A DNA stretch of 64,000 nucleotides from Chlamydomonas sphaeroides (taxonomy: Eukaryota; Chlorophyta; Chlorophyceae; Chlamydomonadales; Chlamydomonadaceae). The notes below the pieces were generated by a model. It worked only from the letters and a program-made list of their open reading frames with translations. It was not told where the DNA came from and ran no database searches. The position numbers and the translations under genes are program-made. Below, piece after piece: positions 45,012-54,606 of this stretch. How positions within the stretch are numbered: the first letter of the stretch is position 1; every line of letters begins with the position of its first letter. The stretch is taken from assembly GCA_001662425.1 (NCBI GenBank), contig BDDC01000072.1:63885-127884 (forward strand), given 5' to 3'.

Positions 45012-47056
45012 CGAGTGGCTGGCTCGGCGAGGGTTTGGCCGGCGTCCGTCCGCTGCGTGAAGGCGCATGCTGGCATGAGCGACACTTTTGAGGGACTAAA
45101 GGGTTGGAGAATGACGCGTTCAGCAGGTAGCAGTGGATGAAGCGGTGAGGGCAATTTTGAGCGGTTGGAGCGGTTTGAACGTTTGCATGCAACGGCTAGA
45201 GCTATTTGGAGTGGTTGGAGCGGCATAACCTGGGACGACCGGGGTGGTCGATGTATACGTAGCGGAGTGACGATGAGAAGGCCAGAGAGAGCAGGGTGCG
45301 CTAGATAGGCGGCCCTCTGTGGACATAGTGCTGTATCGATATGTAGTCATTGCTACACACCATGTTCGGCCCTGTGCTGAATATGATCAGAGGCTTGCAT
45401 CAGATCGGCACAGACCACAGCGACCAAGCGCTGGCGCAAGCCGCCTCGCCATTGCGGTCGCCGGCTGCCGCCGCCGGGGCTGGGCAGCGGCCCTTGTCTA
45501 CGGCTAGCCCCCTGGCCGCGGCCGCAGCTCGCCGGGTGGGGGCGGGGCGTCGACCAACATCTCGCCGCCGTACCCGACCTCGCCGAGGGCGCAAGGCACG
45601 AGCTACAGCATTGAAGGCGCAGGCTCGGCAGCAACTGCTGTCGCGTCGCTGCTGCGCGCTCCGCCAAGCGCACCGGCTGCGGCACCGCCGGCCTGCCGTC
45701 CTGCGGCCGCGTCTGCGCTGCCTGTACCCGGAACCGCCGGCCCTTCGGCGGCAGTAGCCACTACATGGCCACCGCACTGCGCACAGTGTCGCTGCAGGCG
45801 CCGGTGCAGCCGCAGCGACCCGTACCCGTGGCCGCAGCGGCGCACGCAGCCGCCGTCGGTGCTGACGCAGACTTCGGACGAACTCTTTCGTTGACGACCC
45901 ATTACGCATGAACCATTGCTGGGCACGGTGACGGTGTGAGCTGCACCGGTATGGGCGTTGTGCGTGTGGGCGTTGTGCGTATGGGCGTTGTGCCGGTATG
46001 GCGTGGTACTGCGATTGGCCTAGCATGGTGCGCGACAGTGGCACTGAAGTGAGTCTTGCATGGTGCGGGGCAGATTGATCCCCTTGCATGCCTTCAGCAC
46101 GAACCGCGTGAGCGCTGGGAGAAGAGTGAGACTAGACTACGTGCCCGTGAGCTTGGGCGCTGTGTGCTGTACTATGTTCCCTGAAAGCCCCCCACCCCAC
46201 CCGCCCTGTTCCCTGGGGCCGTCTTGGGCGTTCAGGGGAAGGGAACGTGCCACGTATAATGGTCCCGCCTGCTTGGCCAGAATCTGCTTGAGGAACTCAT
46301 TTGGCCTATGCAGATACTGCAGCTCTGATTGTATGCGGCGTGCTGGGGCATGGCACATTACACGCGCTTACGGTAGCCCTTAGACCCTGAAACCCTGGTG
46401 CGGCTCCGTCCCTACACCCCACGTACACACCACACCACTCAAACCACTGACTACAAGACTATTAGATAATCTGGTTACTTCTCGGACAGCATAGCGAGAG
46501 ACATTCTTCGCGAACTCCGGCGAATTCTCACGCTGCCAAAGTCGCGTTGCTCAAACACTTCCTCGCAACTGCAGCTCTGAATAGAGCGATACCAGTCAAG
46601 CTTGCCTTGCGTCTCACGCGGCAAGCCGCGGCCCGTGACTGAGCTCTGCGACACAGCGTTTGACATTGCCGTTGTGCCTTGTGTGGCAACAAGGGCGTCG
46701 TTTTGCAGCGGCGGCCAGGAGACTGTGGACGCAGCGCTCTGCTTGCCGCATTCTCATCCGCTGGCGGGCTCGGCCAACGCACTGGGCCACGAGGCGTGAC
46801 CTAGTCAGCGCGTACCACGCGCTAGCATATCACCATGACGATAATAAACGGGGGACAACATGGGCATCGACCAGCGGTGGCTTGGCTCTCAGACCTGCAG
46901 CGTGCAAAGGTGCGTTTGCTACCGCTGCCATATGTTCATGTTGGGTTGTTAGGCTGCCAACCGACGACGCGCTCGGCACCGGTTACTAGCCTGCTCTGGC
47001 ACGCGGCGCCCTTACCACACGCCCCGGGCCCGTCGACCCCACCGCAGGTCGAGGGC
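45012..47056. other. Intergenic region holding a fragment of the giant gene
   Basis: No intact gene. The segment 45428-46170 copies the last exon and 3' flank of the giant gene (separate entry). A short further match at about 46395-46445 resembles 32880-32935, so the copied block may extend that far with large deletions. From 46450 to 47056 I see nothing recognisable beyond the probable promoter and 5' UTR of the next gene. Confidence 0.5.
45428..46170 (+). pseudogene. Dead, internally deleted copy of the giant gene's 3' end
   Basis: Positions 45428-45867 follow 30580-31041 in the last exon of the giant gene, and 45873-46170 follow 32009-32270 in its 3' flank, both in direct orientation. The source segment from about 31042 to 32008, including the stop codon and the 84-bp tandem duplication, is missing. 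The copy has accumulated frameshifts and substitutions, but phrases such as CCTCGCCGAGGGCGCA and GGCGTGGTACTGCGATTGG are kept. It has no start and no plausible product. Confidence 0.9.
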
Positions 47057-50000
47057 ATGACCGGGGCAAAGCCCAAAATCACCATCCAGGTGCGCAGCCA
47101 TGCCACGGACTGCTAGTTGCTGCTTTAGCCAAGGACCAGCCAGCCTCCCTGAGCCTATTGCAGCGCGCCGCCGCGCGCCCAGCCCCACGCCCTCACGGCT
47201 GCGCCCCTGCCCCACACCTCTACAGGACTTGATTGAAAAGGTTAATGACCCCAACGCGCCCGAGTCGGCGCTCATCCCCACCTCGCCGCGGTCCGTGGAG
47301 TCCTGCTGCCGGTTAGGCATCGACCCCATCGAGCTGCAGGTGGGTTGGCGGCCCACAGCCCACAACATGAACTCCCCGTGCTTCCTCGGCATTGCGCTCC
47401 AGCGGTGACTTATGGCGCTCACGGGCCTTGTCCCTGTGAGCAGCCCGCACCCGACTCTTCTCTCCCCCTCCTCCCTGCTATTCACACAGCAACACATCCT
47501 CATGCCCTTTCTTTCCCCTCTCCCCGCAACCTCGACCATCCCTCATTGCAGTTCCACCCGATCGCGTACTACAAGTACACGGGCGACACCGACGAGATCG
47601 CAAAGCTGCGATACGAGAAGCACGAGCAGGTGTGGCTTTTCGCGGCGCACGACAGACACAGCCCGGCATCGCGGCACCGCACACGCGGCCCGCGGCACTG
47701 CCGAACGCGCCGACCCTCGCAGCATGCGTAAGGTGCTGAATCCCCCACCGCCGCCGCACCCCGCAGGTTCGTCGCGAACGCATCAAGTCGCTCATCGACC
47801 TCCGCAAGCGCCTGGTGGACGACGGCTGGACCGGCGACCCAGGCCGGTCGGGGGTAGCCGGCGGCGGCGCGGCGGCGGGCGCCAAAAAGCCCGCCAGCGA
47901 CCGGCCCAGCACCGCCACCATGGTGGAGAAGGAGCGGCAGCGCCTGGAGGTGCGGCTTGTGGGCGGGTAGGGGAGCAGCGTGGCAGAGCAGCCCTCGCAT
48001 CGAACATAGGAGCTGGTGGCAGTGGGGCCGCGTTGGGCGCGTGTTGACCGCCTGCGCCGCGTGTGCCGCGCTTGCGCGCTGGTCGCTGCAGGTGATGAAA
48101 AAGCGGCAGGAGAAGGACATTGCGCAGATGCTGCAGCACGAGGCCACGCGCAAGGAGCTGGCGGAGAAGCAGCAGAAGAAGGTGCGGGCCGGGGCGGGCC
48201 GGAGCAGGGCGTGAGCGCCCCACCGGTTGTGCAGAGCAGCGCGGCGCTGGCGGCGAGTTGGCAAACGAGCGGCGGATGAGCGTGGGTGGGGCTCAGTGTG
48301 TCCCGTGTGTCGGTGATCGCAGGTTGACGAGCTGGAGGCGCGCACGGCGGAGATGGCGCGGCAAAAAGCGGAGGCCGACCGCGAGTGGATGGCCAAGCAG
48401 CGGGAGCTGGAGCTGCAGCGGGCACGAGAGGTGAGCCGGCGGGGGCTGGAAGCATGGAAGAAGGCGGCCCTCCGGGCAGGGGTTAGCGGGGATGGTTGTA
48501 TAGCTGGGGGCAGAGGGCGCCAAGGATGCGGTCTGCGGGCCAGTGGAAAGCGGAAGAGCGGGGCGGTGCGCATATGCAGCTGGCGGGGGGGCGCCTTGGA
48601 CGGGGCTGTGAAGGACGTGGCGGGGTGCTGATGCTGGGTATGCCCATGCGCGTGTCGGTGGCCCCGGCAGGCCAAGGAGCTGGAGCGGGAGGGCAAGCGC
48701 ATGGCGGAGGAGCGCTACCGGCGAGAGCGCGAGGCGCAGCGCATGAAGGAGGAGGAGGAGCGGCGGCTGAAGAAGGAGGCGTTCGCACGGTGAGGCAGAG
48801 GGCGAGGCAGGGGGGGCAGGAAGGAGGCGGGAGGGTGCCACTGGAGGGAGGGCATCGCGGGAGGCGCGGTGGGTTGGTTTCGTGGCTGCTGGCGTCGCCA
48901 CCGGGAGATGTGCTGTCGCTGACGCGGCCGGTGCTGGCGCTGTTGTGCGTAGGGAGATGGAGCGGCGGCAGAAGACGCAGGAGGCTCGCGCCGAGACGGA
49001 GCGCATCCTTGCAGACCAGGCGGAGCGCGTGCGGCAGCGCAAGCAGGCCATGGAGGCGGCGGACGCGGAGCGCGCGCGGCGGCTTGCGCAGGAGTCGCAC
49101 GAGCGGCACCTTGCCAACATGGAGAAGCGCAAGAAGGCGGAGCTGCGCATTACGAGTGAGGCACTGGGCGGAACGGAAGGGACCGAGGGCAGGGCAAGGT
49201 TTCTGCTCCTGGATAAGGCAGCTCGGGAGGCCGAGGCGGACTCTTGACGGTCGCGTTTTGTGTGGGATGGAAATGCAGGCGCGCTGCAAGCAAACCAGGA
49301 CTTCCTGCGCCAGAAGCGCGAGGAGTTCGAGCGCCGCGAGCGGGAAGCCGAGGCACGGCGGCAGGAGCTGGAGAAGCAGGAGCGTCAGGCGATGGACATG
49401 AAGCGGCAGCAGGAGATGGAGAAGGAGCGCGAGCGGCAGAACAAGTACCTGAGCGCGGTTGAGATTGAGGAGGCGCGCAAGAAGGCACTGCGCGACCGAG
49501 CGGAGGCCAAGGAGCGCGAGCTGGCCGAGCTGGCCGCAAGCCGCAAGCGCGAGATGGACATTCGTCGCGTGGAGCGCGAGTTTGAGCTCAAGCGCCGGCT
49601 GGACCGCGTTGACGAGATCGGCAAGGTGCGTTCCAGGCTGCACGGGCGTACGGGCGTACGGCAGGCCAAGTCTCGGGCTTTGCCGCGTTCGTCTCCATGC
49701 TTGTTGAAGCTGCCGAGCACTTGTCCAGCTATGCTACTAGCTTTCTGACACTCGTGACACCTCGGCGCGTCCTCCACGCGCAGGTTCACCTTTACCAGCG
49801 GCAGTCGCTGCTGGAGAAGATCATGGACGACTATGAGCGCACCCGCTCCATGATGCGCGAGCGGCAGTCGCTCATGCACGCGCGCAAGGAGGCCAACATG
49901 GCGGCCAGCATGCAGCGGCAGCAGGTGGGGGAAGGCAGGCAGCAGCGGATGGATGCGAGCGGCTGGGTAGGGGCATGAGCGCCGGGACTGCGAGATTTGC

Positions 50001-50203
50001 CAGCTCTGGCGGGCGGCTTGGTCCGGGGCTGCTGATCTTCGGGTGGCTCGGTGCATGCCTGACGTGGCTTCGTCCGTGTTGCTGTTCCCGTCGCCGTGCA
50101 GGTGTCGATTGCCATGGAGCAGCTTAAGCGCTCGCAGCCGTACGTGTCGCCCGGCGGGACCCAGGGGTCGCTGAGGACACGGCCGTCCACGGCGCAGATG
50201 TGA
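47057..50203 (+). CDS. Coiled-coil protein, CCDC177-like, probably ciliary
   Basis: Exons: 47057-47089, 47226-47339, 47552-47629, 47767-47949, 48092-48181, 48323-48430, 48671-48789, 48953-49155, 49279-49625, 49784-49924, 50102-50203; 505 residues, phases closing. The N-terminal part has TSPRSVESCCRLGIDPIEL followed by KLRYEKHEQVRRERI, a pattern I associate with the CCDC177 family (from memory, to be checked). From about residue 75 to 480 it is a nearly unbroken, highly charged Glu/Lys/Arg coiled coil with many ERxRQ and RRREREAQ runs, as in axonemal and basal-body proteins. The ending is ambiguous: the last codons ATG TGA overlap a strong GTGAGT donor, and splicing to 50532-50589 would replace the final Met with 18 more residues. 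The start Met lies just inside an exon that could extend upstream. Confidence 0.82.
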
Positions 50204-51786
50204 GTGCGGCGCGGCGGAGCTGGGCAGGCTTGAAGGCCGGGTGCTCGTAGGCGGGGGCGGTGGGGAGCATACGGGAGCTGGCAGCGGTGTGTGGGGTGGG
50301 GCAGCGGCGGGAGACGAGCAGGGTGGGGCCCACGGAAGACGTGGGGGCGCTTGCTGTTGAGCCGGGTCGTTGTGACATGGGCGTGGGGAAGGCAGGACGG
50401 TAGGCGGCGCGGCGAACGGGGCATATGTTGCGCGGCTTGCATGCATGGACTTGGATAGGCGGGACGACCAACGAGCTGTTGAGGCCGGCGCACGACACCG
50501 GCGATCAACAGGTGCTAGCTGCCACATCCAGGCATGGCGCCAGCGTGGCGCCGATGTTGACAGCGGAGCGGGATGGCAGGCGCGTGTAGGGGCTTGGCAC
50601 AGGTCCGGTCGGCAGGCGGCTTTCGAGCCATTCAAGGCGCGGTGGTGGCAGGTGGTGGCGGCGTGACCCCTCGAGCACGGATGAGCGAGATGAACGTGAC
50701 TATCTAGGTCTGCGGTCCCGGGTCCTGGCGATAACGGAGTCGCTGGCGGCCGCTGACAGCGGGCGGCTGCTCCTTGCAGCCCAACTGTGACTGGCGCTTC
50801 GTTTCAGGGGCTGACGGCGGGAGGCAACGACGCTGCAATGGCGGTCGGCGCCGTCCGCGGTCGGCGACGGGGCGTGGCGTGACGTGCTTTTTGGGGTGTG
50901 TGGTCGCGGGCCGAAGAGGCCCTCCACGACGGTGCGATGCGGACGTACGGACCACTGACTGCGACGATACACATATATCTGACACTCCTTGACACTGTTA
51001 GCGACGAGCGCATGCTGGCTTTGGAGCCGCGAGGGTTGGCTGGGGTTGTAAGGCCGCAACACCTGTGCTGGTCTAGGCATCTCCCGTTCGCATGCCATTC
51101 CTCCAGGCGCGCGCAGGGGTCCTCGCGCGACCTGTGCGCCTGAGCCCTTCACTCGCCACCAAGGCAAGGCATTCACGCGGCGCGGTGCAGCGCACAGCAG
51201 GCACGTGTGTGAGGGTGCGGGTTGCAAATAGACAAGCCAAGCCAAGACTGGCCCCACACGGCGACACGGGACGTCCCTGGACGCCGAACGCAGCCGGCAA
51301 TCCACCGCAGGCAGGCCCAACCACCGGAGCGCCATGCAGCCACCGCGCCAGCACACCCTGGCCTCCTCAGGACTTCTCTGCAGCACGTGACCCAGTCGTG
51401 AAGGTTCCGCACAGGAGCGCCACTACCACACTGCTGGCTCCATGCCTGTCACGTTTAAACTACCGTTGTGATCGCCTTAAGAGCCGCCGACAGCCGGGCG
51501 AAGACTTGCCGGCCGGCGACAGAGGAGGGCGAGGGTCAGGAGCTCGGAGTGCAGCTGGATGTGTGGCTGTACGTGGCTGACCAACCGACCATTGTGACAG
51601 TTCGCGTTTCTCGTTTTGTTTATGACAGACGTTGTCACGGGTCCATTACAACGTCACGGGTTGCACCCAACCGTTTTCCCCCGGTCCCGGCTCTCCCACC
51701 CTTCCTCCAATCTCGCACAAGCATCACAGCTGCCCCCCTGCCACTCCCCAACGCCCCTCCGCAGCCGCGTCACACAACATCAAATA
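50204..51786. other. Intergenic region between convergent genes
   Basis: Lies between the coiled-coil gene (+) and the second KAR gene (-), which converge. It contains the possible alternative last exon of the coiled-coil gene (50532-50589). No other coding exon was recognised; the long open frames on both strands are compositional. A TTACA at 51646-51650 is a candidate polyadenylation signal for the KAR gene. Confidence 0.5.
51646..51650 (-). terminator. Candidate TGTAA polyadenylation signal (second KAR gene)
   Basis: TGTAA on the minus strand about 140 bp downstream of the second KAR stop codon, a fitting distance for a short algal 3' UTR. Assigned by position only. Confidence 0.4.
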
Positions 51787-53873
51787 TCACATGACGAGCC
51801 CTCCGTCGATGTGGTAGGTCTGGCCGGTGATGTAGGAGCCAGCGGGGTCGAGCGCCAGGAAGCGCACCAGNNNNNNNNNNNNNNNNNNNNNNNNNNNNNN
51901 NNNNNNNNNNNNNNNNNNNNNNNNNNNNNNNNNNNNNNNNNNNNNNNNNNNNNNNNNNNNNNNNNNNNNNNNNNNNNNNNNNNNNNNNNNNNNNNNNNNN
52001 NNNNNNNNNNNNNNNNNNNNNNNNNNNNNNNNNNNNNNNNNNNNNNNNNNNNNNNNNNNNNNNNNNNNNNNNNNNNNNNNNNNNNNNNNNNNNNNNNNNN
52101 NNNNNNNNNNNNNNNNNNNNNNNNNNNNNNNNNNNNNNNNNNNNNNNNNNNNNNNNNNNNNNNNNNNNNNNNNNNNNNNNNNNNNNNNNNNNNNNNNNNN
52201 NNNNNNNNNNNNNNNNNNNNNNNNNNNNNNNNNNNNNNNNNNNNNCGTGCAGCGTGCAGCGGGCCAGGACACGATGACACACGTTCAGTCAGCTGCGGCT
52301 TCGGCTCCAGCCTCTTCCTCCGATGCCTCTCTTTCCTCCTTTCACCCCTGCTCCCTACCCCCAGCCACCGCTGCTCCCCGTCTTACCCAGCGGGATGCCC
52401 TTGAGGATCTGCTCCTCGTACTTCTTGTCGATGGCGGCCGTCATGTCGCTGGCAATGAAGCCGGGTGCCACGGCGTTGCAGGTGATGCCGCGGCTGGCGA
52501 ACTCGCGAGCCACGGTCTTAGTGAGCGCGATCACACCGCCCTTGGCCGCCGCGTAGTTGGCCTGGCCCGCGTTGCCCACCACGCCCACCACGCTGCTCAT
52601 GTTGACGATGCGGCCGCTCTTCTGCTTGGCCATGATCTTGGTGGCCGCCTGTTGGGGGAGCACGGAGGGAGACGAGGTGGGCTGGGTGGGGAGGCAGGCC
52701 ACGAAGCAGGCGGCAGCAGGCCTGCGGGAGCGGCCGACACCTGGGAAGGGGTGCGGTCTCTGGCCATCCTCCCTGGACGCAGGCCGCCCGGCCTCCTCGC
52801 TGCCCCTCGCACCTGGCAGCAGTAGAAGACGCCGCTGAGGTTGACGCTGATGACCTGGTCCCACTGCTCGGGCTTCATGCGCATCATCAGCGTGTCGCGG
52901 CTGATGCCTGCGGGCAATAGGCAGAGAGCGACGTTACGGCAGGCAGGCAGCTGAGGCGGAGCGGCGCCAGCGCTCAACCTGCGCAGCTCCTCTAACGCCA
53001 GACCCTTCCATACCGAAGACGGTCTCACGGACCCCATGCCCCTCCTCGCCCGAGCCACCATCCAGGATACAACCCCGGCCCTACTCGTTGACCAGCACGT
53101 TTCTCCGTGACCTGCTCCGACGACACGAACCCTGCGCCCTTCCCTTCGTGGCCCTCCAGCCACCTCCCCCGGCCCCCTACCGGCGTTATTGACCAGCACA
53201 TCCACGCGGCCCCACCGCCCCACAGCCGCCTCCACCAGCGCCTCGGCCGGCCGGGGGCCCTGCCCCAGGTCCGCACGGACCGCCACCCCCTCGCCACCTG
53301 CGGCCGTCACGGCGGCGGCTACGGCGGCAGCCGCTTCGGCGGAGGCGGCATAGTTGACTATGACCTGAGCTGGGGGCGTGGGGGCCAAGGTACGTGGTCG
53401 GTTATGGGCTGCGAGGAGCTGGCGAGGCCAGCGCCTGGCGGTTTGGCGGTCCTGTGGCTGCCTTGGCAAACGGGAAGGCGAGCCAGCCTCGAGCTCACCC
53501 GCGCGCGCTGCTCGCCCAGGGCCAGCGCGACTGCACGACCTATGCCGCGCGAAGCTCCCGTGACGATGCACACGGGGCCGTCGGCGGCTGCCGAGGGGGA
53601 AAGGGGAAGGGGGAAGGGCGGGTGCGACCGACACAAGCGTGTCGTGGCGCGCCAACTTGGTTAGATGGGGCATCTTCTGTCGCAAATCAGGCGACCTGGA
53701 TCGAGGGGTTGCGCTGGCGAGCGGGCGATGCCAATGCAAGCTGCGATGGCTAGGCTCGCATTCCTTCCTCGTTGCGGCCAAGCGTAAGCGGTCCTACCCG
53801 CTGCTGCGCTATAGTGCCTTGCAGCTATGGCCCAGCTCCGCAGTAGACGTGGCGCGTCCGCGAGGACGCCCAT
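51787..53873 (-). CDS. Second 3-oxoacyl-ACP reductase, probably mitochondrial, with a gap
   Basis: Same enzyme family as KAR1. Exons (-): 53798-53873, 53499-53587, 53181-53364, 52813-52907, 52387-52648, then a last exon ending 51787 whose 5' part lies in a 375-N gap (51871-52245). Expected length is about 273 residues. Motifs: TGASRGIG (35-42), NNAG, NMSS, YAAAK (180-184), ending HIDGGLVM. The first exon gives a 25-residue Arg-rich, acid-poor presequence, LLRSWAIAARHYSAAA. Its RHY|S form resembles a mitochondrial cleavage site, unlike the long plastid peptide of KAR1. From the ISRDTLMMRM exon onward the protein is almost identical to KAR1, with one difference in about 115 residues; before that it is clearly diverged. 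KAR1's extra intron after the GDAIAVQ codons is absent here. Confidence 0.9.
51871..52245. other. 375-N assembly gap inside the second KAR gene
   Basis: A run of 375 Ns covers the 5' part of the last exon and part of the preceding intron. The missing coding part should correspond to the RYGTAEEVAR codons of KAR1. Both KAR copies are gapped in this same region, which hints at an assembly problem caused by their near identity. Confidence 0.95.
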
Positions 53874-54606
53874 CGCGCTAGCTCGCTGGCGTTAAGCTGT
53901 GCTAGCCATGCCCATGCGCAAACAGCAGCTGCTTCTCACTTTCTGTGTGCTCGGTAGCAATTGTTTAAGGTTTAGCTGTCGGCGTCTGGCATGTGTGTCG
54001 CGGCCCCGCACGGCCCCGCACGTACCCCAAGCATACCCAACATCCCCGAGACCTTTCCCGGCTGCAGCGCCTGACTCAAGTTACATCACACTCGTCGTCA
54101 GACACCACGCGGAGCTGCATCTGTTACGCAAGAGCTGGCCGACCAGTCCTACAGAACGGCTAACGACCGCAAACCGGTGTCGCGCATCTGCCTCCATAGG
54201 CCCCGTCACGCGCTTCGCAAGCCATCCCCGCGCAGTCCAAATAAGTACAGCCAACCGTGCCTCCAACACGCCATCGGAGTACGGCGCAACAAATCACTCC
54301 CGGTCGGCTTCATCGCTAACGCTGCAGCGCACGGCGGTGCCGGGCCTGCTCACAGCCCAAAGCGCCGCCCCTCCGCAATCCTTCGGTCGCCGCAGCAATC
54401 ACTCGATCGCCGCAGCCACAGAAGTCCGTTATCGACCCGGTTATACGCATCCTGCTCAGCCCACGGCCTGCGACTTTATGGCAACATACGAACCCCATTC
54501 CCGCCTTCTCACGCCCGCCCTGCCCCCCGCCATCTCCCCTCACAACCTCGTACCCCCCCCCGTCACACCGGCCGCCGCCCCTGCCGCCGACCGCCCTGCC
54601 CGCAAC
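53874..54606. other. Intergenic region between the acyl-CoA reductase and second KAR genes
   Basis: Both flanking genes are on the minus strand, so this holds the 3' UTR of the reductase gene and the promoter of the KAR gene. The left part is less GC-rich. A TTACA at 54081-54085, 522 bp past the reductase stop, is a candidate polyadenylation signal. No coding exon was recognised. Confidence 0.5.
54081..54085 (-). terminator. Candidate TGTAA polyadenylation signal (acyl-CoA reductase gene)
   Basis: TGTAA on the minus strand, 522 bp beyond the stop codon. Assigned by position and the known algal signal only. Confidence 0.35.

Noticed and set aside
47478..49643. Long minus-strand frames opposite the coiled-coil gene
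   Set aside because: Leu/Ala/Arg-rich antisense images of Glu/Lys/Arg coiled-coil codons; no splice or motif support.
51616..52404. Open frames spanning the 375-N gap
   Set aside because: They consist largely of undetermined residues; only the flanking KAR exons are real.
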